Positions 36,597 to 46,753 of a DNA stretch of 64,000 nucleotides are shown piece after piece. Each line of letters begins with the position of its first letter. Positions within the stretch are counted from its first letter, which is position 1. Both the position numbers and the translations under genes were made by a program. Under the pieces are notes generated by a model that did no database searches, was not told the DNA's origin, and saw only the letters and a program-made list of their open reading frames with translations. Source of the DNA: Bacteroidota bacterium (GTDB taxonomy: Bacteria > Bacteroidota > Bacteroidia > Sphingobacteriales > Sphingobacteriaceae); the NCBI GenBank assembly GCA_013286325.1, contig JABDFZ010000001.1, positions 1 to 64,000 of the forward strand, in the 5' to 3' direction.

Positions 36597-37367
36597 CTAA
36601 TCTCCTATCCCAAACCTCTTCAAATAGATTTTATTTATCAGCTCGCCATAGGGAATGTTGGCTGGCTTATCTAAACTAAACCATGGCGATCCATATTGCA
36701 AAACCTGTATGTTTTGTGCTGGCATAAAGCTTTGGGCCAATAAAAATTGCTTTTGATGTTTACTATTCTCTACCACATCCATCACAATAAAACAATGGCC
36801 AGGCGAACCGCCATGTATAAATATATCCCCTGTTTTTAATTCGTCGGGATTGGCCACTTTATGTAACTCTTTATCTAATGAAAGTGTTCCCGCATAGGCA
36901 AATACCAGGTTCATATAGCGCATAAAAGCCGGGTAGCTATAATCCTTTTTCGCCTTTAATACCCATTTATCATTTTGATACCTATACCCATCAGCATAAT
37001 GCAGGTAATCGCACTTAAAGCCGCTTACAAAATTGAAACTGATGGCCTTATAGTTTTTTTGGTGATAAAGATATTCCCCTCGCAGGCGCATCACTGCATC
37101 TGCGCATTGTTGCAGATCCTGGTTACCTACACTTATATCGACCACAGCAGCTGTGTAATAGTCAGTTCGTGCAACGTCTCCTTTATAAGTTTTGGTTTGA
37201 GTGCCAGCAGGCTTCAGCGGTAAATTCTGAAGCCATTCAGCAAAACTGCCAGGCTTTACGCTGCTTTGATGATAACCATCAGGAGCTTTGAAACGGGTTA
37301 CAACATTATCAGATGAGGTAAAGCTAATGAATAGCAATATAAGTATTAAACTGATCTTCATTTTCAA
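36597..37367 (-). CDS. DUF4846 domain protein
   Basis: The 256-aa protein has a signal peptide (MKMKISLILILLFISFTSS) and the DUF4846 pattern: RFKAPDGYHQ, SFAEWLQNLPLKPAGT, then VVDISVGNQDLQQCADAVMRLRGEYLY, and a late GDIFIHGGSPGHCFIVMDV block. The Gly-Gly-Ser and Cys-rich HC near residue 203 could be an active site, but none is proved. Its ATG overlaps the stop of the upstream M15 peptidase gene (ATGA), so the two probably act together on the cell envelope. Confidence 0.8.
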   Translation of the reverse strand: MKMKISLILILLFISFTSSDNVVTRFKAPDGYHQSSVKPGSFAEWLQNLPLKPAGTQTKTYKGDVARTDYYTAAVVDISVGNQDLQQCADAVMRLRGEYLYHQKNYKAISFNFVSGFKCDYLHYADGYRYQNDKWVLKAKKDYSYPAFMRYMNLVFAYAGTLSLDKELHKVANPDELKTGDIFIHGGSPGHCFIVMDVVENSKHQKQFLLAQSFMPAQNIQVLQYGSPWFSLDKPANIPYGELINKIYLKRFGIGD

Positions 37368-38158
37368 TTTATTAGTTCAGGTCTGTATTCAAAATGCATG
37401 GTATCAAAATGATACCACTTGCCTCCCCAGATAAATCCATGTTTTTCAAATATATCAACTATAGTTTGGGGTATCTTGTTTTTGTATTTAACCACCGCGT
37501 CTTCTCTGGTGCATTTACATACCCACTGCCAGTAATCGGAATAAGTTGTATTTATGTCAATCGTCATCCCAAAGCTGTGCATGCTATGTCTGTTGGTGCC
37601 ATTAATGTTGCGCCAGGCAAATGTTCCGCCTATGTTAGTGATGTATTTTTTAAATTCAGGATGGTCATCAAGTTCGTCTGATATTTGTTTAAGCTTTTTA
37701 TCGATACCATTAACCTTGGTAACGGTAATCTTTTGGTTTACTAACTTAGGGCACCAGGTTATCTCTGTAAGGTTCTTTCTCACTTCTTTTGCTGACGATC
37801 CATACATTTTTAAAAAGAAAGCCTCATTCCTGATCCTTCCCGGGTCATAATTAATTGCAGGTGGAGATTTTAATGCACCTGTAGCATATTTCTGGTTAAA
37901 CATATCTTTTAAATCAGGCTTCTCCAGCAACAGTTTTGGGGATTTGTTTTTTATACCATCATCCCAAAGCAGCTTGCTGCCATCCTTTAAAATGATGTGA
38001 TTATTTGAGTAACCTCTGATAAAACCTGGATAACTATTTATAAGTTTTTGAGCTGATTGAGGGATCGTATCAATCGGCTTTATAGGTAGCATTTTTTTAA
38101 AACTATAATCAGGACCGAGAATTGTAAAACTTAACAAGGCAATTAGCGTAATTCTCAT
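37364..38158 (-). CDS. M15 family metallopeptidase (VanY/DD-carboxypeptidase-like)
   Basis: The 264-aa protein has the M15 zinc-binding set: His194 and Asp201 in MHSFGMTIDI and His255 in TMHFEYR. M15 enzymes trim the D-Ala or endopeptide bonds of peptidoglycan. A hydrophobic N terminus suggests export. Co-transcribed with the DUF4846 gene. It is not close enough to known subfamilies to fix the bond cut. Confidence 0.82.
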   Translation of the reverse strand: MRITLIALLSFTILGPDYSFKKMLPIKPIDTIPQSAQKLINSYPGFIRGYSNNHIILKDGSKLLWDDGIKNKSPKLLLEKPDLKDMFNQKYATGALKSPPAINYDPGRIRNEAFFLKMYGSSAKEVRKNLTEITWCPKLVNQKITVTKVNGIDKKLKQISDELDDHPEFKKYITNIGGTFAWRNINGTNRHSMHSFGMTIDINTTYSDYWQWVCKCTREDAVVKYKNKIPQTIVDIFEKHGFIWGGKWYHFDTMHFEYRPELIN

Positions 38159-38177
38159 CCTGGCTCTATTAGGTTAT

Positions 38178-38288
38178 TTACTGAAGGATAAATTTATAGA
38201 TTATTATTGCAAGCACAATAAGTACGTCTTTTATGAATGTATATTGTTTGCGCAACATTTTCTGGCCATGATCGGTGTTGTTCAGCAT
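38178..38288 (-). CDS. Possible 36-aa membrane peptide
   Basis: A minus-strand ATG frame in the spacer before the M15 gene encodes a 36-residue peptide with a basic N half (HGQKMLRKQYTFIK) and a hydrophobic C half (VLIVLAIIIYKFI), like a single-pass microprotein. It would be the first gene of the leftward M15/DUF4846 unit (20-bp gap). No family is recognised. Confidence 0.35.
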   Translation of the reverse strand: MLNNTDHGQKMLRKQYTFIKDVLIVLAIIIYKFILQ

Positions 38289-38404
38289 TGATGGCGAACT
38301 GTATGTTTTTTGTAATTTAATTGAAGAATCCGTCTGTTTGGTTGAAATTTTTCGCTTAATGGTAATGTTAATTATATTTTTATAATTCTATAAATCCTAT
38401 ATAA

Positions 38405-40180
38405 ATGACCACTATAAAAAACAAAACCTTATACACTTTAGTTATAAGTGCCTTTGCTTTACAACCAATTATGGTTAAGGCGCAAACCGATAGTAAGGCC
38501 TGGGTAGCAAAATCAAATAGCTACACCAAAATTTTGATCGACCTTGACGAAAAATACTCACCAGAGTTCGGTTCATCTCAGGGATTGGCTTATTACGACA
38601 CTTTGATCGGGGTTCCTACCCTTGCCAATGAGCGGGCACAGCGTAAGGAACGGGAAGATGCCGTAGCGCAATTTAAGGCTGCCAAACAAAGAGAAACTGA
38701 TATAAAAATAAAACAGGATCTGGATATCTTGATCAACCAGACGGAATTGGGTTTCCGGAACCAGGATTTTAACAACAACAAAGAAGTTTCATTTTTAAAT
38801 GCAACTGCCAGTGTTTTTGGTGGAATACAAACCCTGCTTGATGACCAAACCCCTGCCGAACGCCGGCCAGCTGCCGTTATCCGTTTAAGTAAGTATGCCG
38901 GATTGCAAAAGGGATATGCATCGCTTACTGCCATTTATAAAGAACGTACTGAGCAACAATTGAAAAAAACCGGGATGATCTTCCCGTCAAAACAGGCAAT
39001 GGAGGTTGATCTTTCCCGTAATGCCAGTATGGTCAGCGGTATTGAGGAGTTATTTAAAAAATATAATATAAGCGGGTGGGAAAAAACTTATGCAGCCATT
39101 AAAAAACAATTGGAAGATTATGATGCATGGGTTAAAGCTACTGTTTTGCCGAAAGCGCGTACAGATTTCCGCCTGCCTGCCGAAGAATATAAGCTGGCTT
39201 TAGAGGGTTATGGTATAGACATCCCTCCTGCTGACCTGGCTAAGATAGCACATGCCGCGTTTACCGATATCCAAAATCAGATGAAGCCTTTGGCTGAGGA
39301 GATTGCCAAAAAGAATAACCTGCCATCGAGCGATTATCGTGAAGTAATTAAGCTCCTGAAGAAAAAACAGGTTATAGGCGATTCTATTATGCCGCTTTAT
39401 AAAGGGCATTTGGCCGATATTGAAGACATCATCAGGAAACAGCATTTGGTAACCTTGCCAAACCGCCCGGCAATTATCAGGCTGGCAAGTGAAGCCGAAA
39501 CCGTGCAGGTGCCTGCCCCACACATGGTACCGCCTCCATTTTTAAATAATACCGGTGAGCGCGGTGTTTTTGTATTACCATTGAATATGCCAACTGCTCC
39601 TGGCGAAAAAGTTGACAAATACGACGATTTTACTTACGATGCTGCGTCATGGACAATCATAGCTCACGAAGCACGCCCTGGTCACGAGCTACAGTTTGAC
39701 AAAATGGTTGAAGAAGGTGTTTCCCAGGCACGCGCACTTTATGCTTTTAATTCAACTAATGTAGAAGGCTGGGGATTATATTCTGAATATATATCGCTTC
39801 CGTATTTTCCGGTTGAAGGCAAGTTGGTTTCATTAGATTATCGTTTATTGCGTGCTGCCCGGGCATTTTTAGACCCTGAATTACAAGCAGGAAAAGTAAC
39901 CCAGGAGCAAGTGCTAAACCTGCTGATGACGGATGTTGTACTATCGCATGCTATGGCAAAACAAGAAGTAGAGCGTTACAGCCTAAATTCTCCCGGTCAG
40001 GCAAACAGCTATTTTTATGGATTTACAAAAATGATAGCCTTGCGTAAAGATACTGAGAAAGCATTAGGCGATAAATTTAACCAACAGGCCTTTCATGATT
40101 TTATACTGTCGCAGGGAATATTACCACCGGCATTGATAAGAGAAGCGGTTATGACTAATTTTGTAGGAGGCGCAAAATAA
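38405..40180 (+). CDS. DUF885 family protein, second copy
   Basis: The 591-aa protein has a signal peptide (cleaved after KAQ, no lipobox) and the DUF885 metal motif HEARPGH (H421 to H427), followed by EGWGLYSEY, the equivalent of the EGWAVYCEE of the first DUF885 protein. Both proteins are 591 aa with the motif two residues apart, though sequence identity looks low. This one should be soluble in the periplasm and the other lipid-anchored. Probable zinc peptidase, substrate unknown. Followed 21 bp later by an AraC regulator. Confidence 0.85.
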   Translation: MTTIKNKTLYTLVISAFALQPIMVKAQTDSKAWVAKSNSYTKILIDLDEKYSPEFGSSQGLAYYDTLIGVPTLANERAQRKEREDAVAQFKAAKQRETDIKIKQDLDILINQTELGFRNQDFNNNKEVSFLNATASVFGGIQTLLDDQTPAERRPAAVIRLSKYAGLQKGYASLTAIYKERTEQQLKKTGMIFPSKQAMEVDLSRNASMVSGIEELFKKYNISGWEKTYAAIKKQLEDYDAWVKATVLPKARTDFRLPAEEYKLALEGYGIDIPPADLAKIAHAAFTDIQNQMKPLAEEIAKKNNLPSSDYREVIKLLKKKQVIGDSIMPLYKGHLADIEDIIRKQHLVTLPNRPAIIRLASEAETVQVPAPHMVPPPFLNNTGERGVFVLPLNMPTAPGEKVDKYDDFTYDAASWTIIAHEARPGHELQFDKMVEEGVSQARALYAFNSTNVEGWGLYSEYISLPYFPVEGKLVSLDYRLLRAARAFLDPELQAGKVTQEQVLNLLMTDVVLSHAMAKQEVERYSLNSPGQANSYFYGFTKMIALRKDTEKALGDKFNQQAFHDFILSQGILPPALIREAVMTNFVGGAK

Positions 40181-40201
40181 GTCGCCCCGTTTTATGTAAG
40201 A

Positions 40202-40975
40202 ATGAAAATTGAACACTATTCTCCATCTGGCAGTTTAAAACCATACATCAAAACTTTCATGATAATTGAAAGCGAACACGGTGTGGAGAACCGGCTCTTG
40301 CCAGATACTTCGGTTGCCCTGGCTTTCCGACTTAGTGGAGATATGACATATACAGCAGAGGGTAATACCTATAATTTACCCTCTGCTGTAATTACCGGGC
40401 TCCGGAAATCACCCCGTATGGTGCGTTATTCTGCCCAAACATCAAACCTAATCGTTCTATTTAAGGAGGGTGGCGCTGCTGCATTTTTCAAAGAACCTAT
40501 TCATGAGTTGTTTGGTAAAAGTATTAGTCTTGATGAACTTATTCCCCGTAACAAGCTCAATCAAATTGAAGAGCAGCTAAACGAAGCAAACAATAATTAT
40601 AAAAGGATACAAAAAGCAGAAGACTTCTTTCTTTCACTTCTGCGGAATCAAAAGGAAGACAAGTTGGTTGATCACGCCATCCAAAAAATAAATATGGCTA
40701 ATGGCAATATCAGCATTAAAAACCTGGCAAATATTTTGTCGTTAAGCCAGGATCCCTTTGAGAAAAGATTCAGGCGCATGGTTGGAATTTCACCAAAGAA
40801 ATTTTCGTCTATTGTGAGGCTAAAAAATCTGATCAAAAACTATTCGCCAACAGAAAACCTCACCAGCATTGCCCATACTGCCGGCTATTTCGATCAGGCT
40901 CATTTTATTAAAGATTTTGAATCCTTCACAGGTCAGCCGCCATTGCAATTTTTCAAAACCTCCTCCTGGTGGTAA
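40202..40975 (+). CDS. AraC family transcriptional regulator
   Basis: The 257-aa protein has an N-terminal sensor domain of the kind found with DUF6597 (IEHYSPSGSLKPYIKTFMII, LLPDTSVALAFRLSG) and a C-terminal AraC double HTH at about residues 155-250 (SIKNLANILSLSQDPFEKRF, IAHTAGYFDQAHFIKDFESF, then GQPPLQF). It may control the DUF885 gene before it or the monooxygenase gene after it (67-bp gap). Ligand unknown. Confidence 0.85.
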   Translation: MKIEHYSPSGSLKPYIKTFMIIESEHGVENRLLPDTSVALAFRLSGDMTYTAEGNTYNLPSAVITGLRKSPRMVRYSAQTSNLIVLFKEGGAAAFFKEPIHELFGKSISLDELIPRNKLNQIEEQLNEANNNYKRIQKAEDFFLSLLRNQKEDKLVDHAIQKINMANGNISIKNLANILSLSQDPFEKRFRRMVGISPKKFSSIVRLKNLIKNYSPTENLTSIAHTAGYFDQAHFIKDFESFTGQPPLQFFKTSSWW

Positions 40976-41042
40976 ATCAGTGATTTTTTACAATTAATGC
41001 CCTTGTCTTGCGGGTAATTTTGTTTTCATCAAAAAAATAGAG

Positions 41043-41477
41043 ATGAAAATAATTAACCAAACAAGTATGCTGTTCCTGTTTTTTATAATTAGCTGCACAG
41101 CAGCTTTTGCCCAAAATCCAGACAAGCAGACCGGAATTAAATTATCAAACAAAAAATCAACCATGGAAGTAGTATTTATCGACAGATTTGTTGTATCTGA
41201 CGCCGCAAAGCCCGAATTTTTAGAAAGATTAGCCATCAACCGCAATTTCATCAAACACATACCCGGCTTTGTTGAGGACAATTGCTACGAAGAAATAGGT
41301 ACGGCTGGCGAACGCCGTTACGTTACTGTAGCTGTTTGGAAAGATGAAGAAGCCTTTAAAAATGCGAGAGAAGCTGTGATTGAAGAGTATAAGCGCCAGG
41401 GTTTTGATCCCGCAGCATTCTTTAAAAAATTAAATCTTAACCCCGACCGCGGTATGTATAAAGTATTTCAGGAGTAA
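41043..41477 (+). CDS. Exported antibiotic biosynthesis monooxygenase (ABM)-domain protein
   Basis: A signal peptide (LFFIISCTAAFAQ) precedes a small dimeric alpha/beta-barrel ABM domain: VVFIDRFVV..., FLERLAINRNFIKHIPGFV and RYVTVAVWKDEEAFKNA. ABM proteins include quinol monooxygenases and heme-degrading enzymes. The secretion signal is unusual for the family. It probably forms a unit with the AraC regulator upstream. A terminator follows. Confidence 0.75.
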   Translation: MKIINQTSMLFLFFIISCTAAFAQNPDKQTGIKLSNKKSTMEVVFIDRFVVSDAAKPEFLERLAINRNFIKHIPGFVEDNCYEEIGTAGERRYVTVAVWKDEEAFKNAREAVIEEYKRQGFDPAAFFKKLNLNPDRGMYKVFQE

Positions 41478-41490
41478 TATTAAGCTGAAG

Positions 41491-41531
41491 GATCAAGAGT
41501 CAAAATTTCCCCCGGCTCTTGATTCTTTTTT
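41491..41531 (+). terminator. Terminator after the ABM gene
   Basis: GATCAAGAG (41491-41499) pairs with CTCTTGATT (41516-41524), G-U at one end, followed by TTTTTT. The same short spacer then holds ATCTCTAACCCCCAG words before the opposing icmF stop. Confidence 0.7.
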
Positions 41532-41582
41532 CCTTAGGTCTTTTCACCTAATCTCTAACCCCCAGCCCCTAATCACTAAAAC

Positions 41583-44500
41583 CTACATATTCCTTCTGTA
41601 CTGACCACCTACTTCGTACAAAGCATGCGAGATCTGCCCCAACGAACAATACTTACAGGCTTCCATCAGGCTTTCAAAAATATTTTCGCCAGCTATGGCT
41701 TTATGTTGCAGATCTTTTAACAGTTTGGGAATGATAGCTTCATTCCGGTGCTGAAACTCGTGCAACGCTTTTATCTGGTATTGTTTCTCTTCTTCTGTTG
41801 CACGGATAACCTCAGATGGCACAATAGTGGGTGAACCCTTTTTATTAAGGAATGTATTTACACCAATGATAGGATATTCGCCGGTGTGCTTAAGAGTTTC
41901 ATAGTAAAGTGATTCTTCCTGAATCTTGCTGCGCTGATACATCGTTTCCATTGCTCCCAATACCCCACCACGATCATTTATGGCTTTAAATTCAGCTAAT
42001 ACAGCTTCTTCAACAAGGTCAGTCAGTTCTTCAATAATAAACGCGCCTTGTATAGGGTTTTCATTTTTTGCCAGGCCAAGCTCGCGGTTAATAATGAGCT
42101 GTATAGCCATTGCTCTGCGTACAGATTCCTCCGTCGGGGTGGTTATGGCCTCATCATAAGCGTTGGTATGCAGTGAATTACAATTATCGTAAATAGCATA
42201 TAAAGCCTGTAAGGTAGTGCGGATATCGTTAAAATCAATTTCCTGTGCGTGAAGGGAACGACCACTTGTTTGGATATGATATTTCAGCTTTTGCGAACGG
42301 TCGTTACCCTTATATTTATTTTTAATGGCTTTTGCCCAAATGCGCCTTGCAACGCGGCCAATCACCGAATATTCCGGATCGATGCCGTTGCTGAAAAAGA
42401 ACGACAGGTTTGGCGCAAAATCATCAATATGCATGCCCCTGCTCAGGTAATACTCTACATAAGTAAAACCATTTGATAAGGTAAATGCCAACTGTGTAAC
42501 AGGGTTAGCACCTGCTTCTGCAATGTGATACCCGGAGATAGAAACCGAATAAAAGTTCCTTACTTTTTCGTTAATAAAGTACTGCTGGATATCGCCCATC
42601 ATCCGCAGGGCAAACTCAGTTGAAAAGATACAGGTATTTTGCGCCTGGTCTTCTTTTAATATATCCGCCTGTACCGTACCACGCACTGTGGCGATAGCAT
42701 AGGCCTTTATTTTTGCATAGACATCAGCAGGAAGGATTTGATCGCCTGTAAGACCGAGAATAGATAATCCTAATCCGTCATTTCCTTTAGGTAGTCCTCC
42801 TGCGTATTCCGGTCTTTTTAAATTTTTGTCATCATAAAGCTCTTTGAACTTTGCTTCAACCAGCTGTTCCAGTTTATGCTCTTTAATATACTTTTCGCAC
42901 TGCTGATCAATGGCCGCATTCATAAAAAAGCCAAGCAACATGGGTGCAGGGCCATTAATGGTCATGGATACAGATGTCGACGGGCTACACAAATCGAACC
43001 CTGAGTATAGCTTTTTAGCATCATCCAGGGTGGCAATGCTCACACCGGAGTTGCCTATCTTGCCGTAAATATCTGGCCTAACATGCGGATCCTCTCCATA
43101 AAGCGTAACTGAATCAAATGCAGTGGATAAGCGATGAGCAGGTTGGCCAAGCGATACATAATGGAACCGCTTGTTAGTCCTTTCGGGGCCACCTTCACCG
43201 GCAAACATCCTCGTTGGGTCTTCACCATCCCGTTTTAGCGGGAATACACCTGCAGCATACGGAAACTCACCCGGCAGGTTTTCGGTAAGTAACCAGCGTA
43301 AAATATCGCCCCAGGCCTCATACTTAGGCAGGGAAATTTTAGGAATTTGTAATTGGGATAATGAAGTATAATAAAGCGGTTGTTTGATCTCTTTATCTCT
43401 TACCTTATAAATAAAGTTTTCGGCTTTATATTTTGCAACCGTTTCCGGCCATTCCCTTAACAGACGTTTGCAGTCGCCATGCAATTGCTCTTCAAGATGG
43501 GTTTTTATATCCCGTAGAGACGCAATACTTTGCGTCTCTAATTGGCTAGCTTGTCCTTGGGGAGGTGTAATACTTTGCGTCTCTATGTATAATTTCATTA
43601 CACCATCTAACTGAAACAACTGTTGCGCAATTTTACACTGTTCATTCACCCATTCTTTATAAGCGTGGCTGCTTTCAGCAATTTCGGCAAGGTAACGGTT
43701 CCTGTCTGGCGGTATAATATAGATCTTTTCCGATTCACCTTCATGTTCAACAACTGCATGTGTACCTATCAGGTCGACGCCTGTTTTGGTCTTAATGGCT
43801 TTCATCAATGCAGTGAACAGGGTGTTCATTCCCGGATCATTAAACTGCGAAGCCATAGTGCCATAAACCGGGATCTCACTATCCTTGGCGTTAAACAGCA
43901 TGTGGTTGCGTTTGTATTGCTTGCGCACATCGCGGATGGCATCCAACGCTCCGCGTTTATCGAATTTATTTAGAGCTACAAGATCGGCAAAATCGAGCAT
44001 GTCAATTTTTTCAAGCTGGGTAGCTGCGCCGAACTCTGGTGTCATCACATAAAGCGACAGATCGCAATAGTCGGTTATCATTGTGTCCGACTGACCGATA
44101 CCCGATGTTTCAACTATGATCAGATCATATCCAGCAGCTTTGCAAATGTCAATTGATTCCTGTACATGTTTGGACAATGCCAGGTTTGCTTGTCTTGTAG
44201 CCAGTGAACGCATATAAACCCGCGGGCTATTAATGGCATTCATCCTAATCCTGTCGCCAAGCAGCGCGCCGCCGGTTTTCCGTTTGGATGGATCGACTGA
44301 AATAATGGCCATGGTTTTATCAGTCTCCATTAAAAACCGGCGTACTATCTCATCAACTAATGATGATTTACCCGAACCACCCGTACCCGTGATACCCAAA
44401 ACAGGTGTAGTGCCGGTATTGATAATTTTATGCACCTCGCTTAAAAAAGCGTCGGCCTCTTTTGGATAATTCTCAACAATGCTTATTGCGGTAGCAATTG

Positions 44501-44993
44501 ATTTTATATCTTTCTCGGGCAGGTGTTTAAGTTCCCCGTTAAGTTTTATTTTGTTCTGAAAATCGCACTTTATCAGCATGTCATTAATCATGCCTTGCAG
44601 GCCCATTGTACGGCCATCATCAGGAGAGTAGATCTTTGTGATGCCATAAGCCTGCAACTCTGCAATCTCATCAGGCAAAAACACACCACCGCCGCCGCCG
44701 AATATTTTAATGTGCCCTGCCCCGCGCTCCTTTAACAGATCGTACATGTATTTAAAATACTCTACGTGGCCGCCCTGGTAGCTGGTTAAGGCAATGCCTT
44801 GTACATCTTCCTGTATGGCACAATTTACCACCTCATCAACCGAGCGGTTATGACCCAAATGAATTACTTCCGCACCCGATGATTGCAGGATACGGCGCAT
44901 AATATTAATGGTGGCATCATGCCCGTCGAATAACGAGGCAGCAGTTACAAAACGGATCTTGTACCTGGATTTGTAGGGAGCAATGCTTTCCAT
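41583..44993 (-). CDS. icmF: Fused isobutyryl-CoA mutase IcmF
   Basis: The 1136-aa protein joins three parts: an N-terminal B12-binding domain with the axial-histidine motif DGHD (His25), a MeaB-like GTPase chaperone with P-loop GTGGSGKS (203-210) and NKFD, and a C-terminal acyl-CoA mutase domain (about 540-1136). That order is IcmF, which interconverts isobutyryl-CoA and n-butyryl-CoA with built-in GTPase protection. A 17-bp genomic repeat lies in frame in the linker at about residues 470-493, giving two ETQSI copies. No partner genes are nearby; the flanking genes read away or are spaced. Confidence 0.93.
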   Translation of the reverse strand: MESIAPYKSRYKIRFVTAASLFDGHDATINIMRRILQSSGAEVIHLGHNRSVDEVVNCAIQEDVQGIALTSYQGGHVEYFKYMYDLLKERGAGHIKIFGGGGGVFLPDEIAELQAYGITKIYSPDDGRTMGLQGMINDMLIKCDFQNKIKLNGELKHLPEKDIKSIATAISIVENYPKEADAFLSEVHKIINTGTTPVLGITGTGGSGKSSLVDEIVRRFLMETDKTMAIISVDPSKRKTGGALLGDRIRMNAINSPRVYMRSLATRQANLALSKHVQESIDICKAAGYDLIIVETSGIGQSDTMITDYCDLSLYVMTPEFGAATQLEKIDMLDFADLVALNKFDKRGALDAIRDVRKQYKRNHMLFNAKDSEIPVYGTMASQFNDPGMNTLFTALMKAIKTKTGVDLIGTHAVVEHEGESEKIYIIPPDRNRYLAEIAESSHAYKEWVNEQCKIAQQLFQLDGVMKLYIETQSITPPQGQASQLETQSIASLRDIKTHLEEQLHGDCKRLLREWPETVAKYKAENFIYKVRDKEIKQPLYYTSLSQLQIPKISLPKYEAWGDILRWLLTENLPGEFPYAAGVFPLKRDGEDPTRMFAGEGGPERTNKRFHYVSLGQPAHRLSTAFDSVTLYGEDPHVRPDIYGKIGNSGVSIATLDDAKKLYSGFDLCSPSTSVSMTINGPAPMLLGFFMNAAIDQQCEKYIKEHKLEQLVEAKFKELYDDKNLKRPEYAGGLPKGNDGLGLSILGLTGDQILPADVYAKIKAYAIATVRGTVQADILKEDQAQNTCIFSTEFALRMMGDIQQYFINEKVRNFYSVSISGYHIAEAGANPVTQLAFTLSNGFTYVEYYLSRGMHIDDFAPNLSFFFSNGIDPEYSVIGRVARRIWAKAIKNKYKGNDRSQKLKYHIQTSGRSLHAQEIDFNDIRTTLQALYAIYDNCNSLHTNAYDEAITTPTEESVRRAMAIQLIINRELGLAKNENPIQGAFIIEELTDLVEEAVLAEFKAINDRGGVLGAMETMYQRSKIQEESLYYETLKHTGEYPIIGVNTFLNKKGSPTIVPSEVIRATEEEKQYQIKALHEFQHRNEAIIPKLLKDLQHKAIAGENIFESLMEACKYCSLGQISHALYEVGGQYRRNM
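43515..43585. repeat. In-frame palindromic repeat inside icmF
   Basis: TAGAGACGCAA-TACT-TTGCGTCTCTA (43515-43540) is a perfect 11-bp palindrome, and AATACTTTGCGTCTCTA is repeated exactly at 43524-43540 and 43569-43585. It encodes the two ETQSI segments of the linker between GTPase and mutase domains. GAGACGCAA palindromes are known as dispersed repeats, so this looks like an insertion that kept the frame. Confidence 0.75.
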
Positions 44994-45084
44994 GCAGGCT
45001 ATAATTAGTAAAATGCAAAATTAACATAAATAAAGCATCAAAAAACTATGCGTGCATAATAAATTAAAGAAATCGCCACATATA

Positions 45085-45195
45085 ATCTTTGTTCATAGTC
45101 GATGCTTCATAGTTCATAGCCGCTGCAATTGCTACTATTTACTATAAGCTTCTTCTAACCTATGAACCATCAACTATGATCTATTAACCATGAAC
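45085..45195. repeat. CTATGAA/TTCATAG words between icmF and the VOC gene
   Basis: The spacer reads GTTCATAGTCGATGCTTCATAG, then ACCTATGAACCATCAACTATGATC and AACCATGAAC, inverted copies of CATAGTTCATAG words flanking TTACTATAAGC. Its end runs into the stop region of the VOC gene. Looser cousin of the CCATGG family. Confidence 0.6.
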
Positions 45196-45678
45196 TTCAT
45201 TATAGGCCTTCTCCAAATCAGCAATAATCATCTTGCTCATTTTCATCATAGCGCTCATCACCCGTTTAGATTTTTCCGGATCAGAATCATACATTAAGCG
45301 CTCAATTGCATTAGGCACAATCTGCCACGATACGCCAAATTTATCTTTAAGCCAGCCGCATTGGCTTTTTTGGCCACCTTTTGAAAGTTCTTCCCAATAG
45401 TAGTCAACCTCGTCCTGTGTTTCGCATTTTACATAAAATGAAATAGACTCATTAAAAGTGAATGCAGGGCCGCCGTCAAGTATCATAAATTCAACGCCGT
45501 TAAGGAGAAAATTGGCAACCGTAATCTTGCTGTTGCCTCCAGCGTCAAGGCGCCTTACATTGCTGATCTTGCTATCTTTAAAAACCGAGGTGTAAAAGTT
45601 TACCCCTTCTTCAACATTACCATTGAACCATAAAAATGGGGTAATGCGCTGTGCGGATGTTTCCATAGTAGTTGCCAT
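45184..45678 (-). CDS. VOC family protein (PhnB-like)
   Basis: The product is a glyoxalase/bleomycin-resistance fold protein of the PhnB/3-demethylubiquinone methyltransferase-like group: ITPFLWFNGNVEEGVNFYTS at the start, EFMILDGGPAFTFNESISFY in the middle and KFGVSWQIVP near the end. These bind a metal and a small substrate; the reaction is unknown. The ATG at 45678 (164 aa) is preferred to a TTG eight codons upstream. Confidence 0.82.
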   Translation of the reverse strand: MATTMETSAQRITPFLWFNGNVEEGVNFYTSVFKDSKISNVRRLDAGGNSKITVANFLLNGVEFMILDGGPAFTFNESISFYVKCETQDEVDYYWEELSKGGQKSQCGWLKDKFGVSWQIVPNAIERLMYDSDPEKSKRVMSAMMKMSKMIIADLEKAYNEVHG

Positions 45679-45777
45679 AGCTTTATTTATTGGGTTAACC
45701 AAAGGTAGCCGGTAAAATCACCCTTAACAATGGGATATAGAGCCAATTAAAGGTGGGTTTAATGACAACAAAATTCA

Positions 45778-45808
45778 TCCTTGCAAAGTTTTTGAAACTT
45801 CACAAGGA
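45778..45808. repeat. Imperfect hairpin related to the 32628 palindrome
   Basis: TCCTTGCAAAGTTT and AAACTTCACAAGGA pair with two mismatches around TTG. The AAGTTT/AAACTT core matches the 32628-32674 family. It lies between the VOC and 45820 genes and could act as a weak terminator for the latter (minus strand). Confidence 0.6.
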
Positions 45809-45819
45809 CTAATGCGCAA

Positions 45820-46629
45820 TTATTGTTTATCGTCAACGGGCATGGCATTCAGCAAAATATACTCCCTTTCTTTTCCATCAAATTTTAAGCCCTCGGCAGT
45901 TAATGTTATCGGGCGGGTAACTAAAAGTTCATCGCTAATCACTATTCCGTTTTTAAAAATTGTATAACCTATCCAGTGTGATGTACCAGGGGCCATGTCC
46001 ATTTTTACACTCTTTCCGTCTTTTGTAGTTATAGATATTTGCTTGGCATCATAATCATAATAGCCTTCGCTGCTGCCTTCGCGTTTCAGCATAATGGTAT
46101 GGTGGGCAGCATCTACCTGCATCACGGTTACTGTTTGTTCACCCGGACCGCCTAACTCCCATGGTTGCCCTATATTTATTTTCCAGCTGTCGCCTTCGTG
46201 TATTTTTGCGGGCAGCTTACCCCAAACCAGTTCGCTGTACATAAGGCCACTTGCGCTGCTGTTCATCATAGTTTGGTTATTGAAACTCACTTTTCCACTG
46301 GGCTCAACTGTAATGGTTGTATTTGTGGCAGGCCGGCCATCGTATACGTCCGTTTCGTTAAAAACAGGTTTTAAATAATCATCATCAAGAACCTTATAGG
46401 TGCTCGATCCGCTTACCCGTTGTACAAGGTCTTTAAAGTCATCGCCACTATAGGCAATAGCCCTCGAATAAATATTACCCAGCATTTCGCCCTTCTTGAA
46501 AACAGGTTTAATGAACCAATCGCTGCTGTTTTTATCGGCAGTTTGTTTTGATGAACTTTTTTGGGCGATAGCCGAATAAGTGCAAATTGATATTAATAAG
46601 GCAGGCAAATAAAAATGTTTGATACGCAT
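45820..46629 (-). CDS. Unknown secreted protein
   Basis: The 269-aa product has a signal peptide (MRIKHFYLPALLISICTYSAIAQ), which favours the ATG at 46629 over a TTG eight codons upstream. The mature protein is beta-rich with a TTITVEPSGKVSF repeat-like segment and GDSWKINIGQPWELGG; the layout recalls the DUF6263-like protein at 4011-4931 but I cannot equate them. Periplasmic or surface location is expected; function not recognised. Confidence 0.6.
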   Translation of the reverse strand: MRIKHFYLPALLISICTYSAIAQKSSSKQTADKNSSDWFIKPVFKKGEMLGNIYSRAIAYSGDDFKDLVQRVSGSSTYKVLDDDYLKPVFNETDVYDGRPATNTTITVEPSGKVSFNNQTMMNSSASGLMYSELVWGKLPAKIHEGDSWKINIGQPWELGGPGEQTVTVMQVDAAHHTIMLKREGSSEGYYDYDAKQISITTKDGKSVKMDMAPGTSHWIGYTIFKNGIVISDELLVTRPITLTAEGLKFDGKEREYILLNAMPVDDKQ

Positions 46630-46753
46630 AGTTTTGATATTAAATAATACCAAACTTGCCGTTTTTAATGCCGCTCAAAAATAAAAATCAATTATTGGGG
46701 CGATATACTTAATTGTTGGGGTTGTTTTTTTAATATTATTATTGGGGAAATAC

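Noticed and set aside
36444..36674. 76-aa plus-strand frame after the HxlR gene
   Set aside because: It spans the 23-bp inverted-arm element and runs into the DUF4846 gene; composition is repeat-derived.
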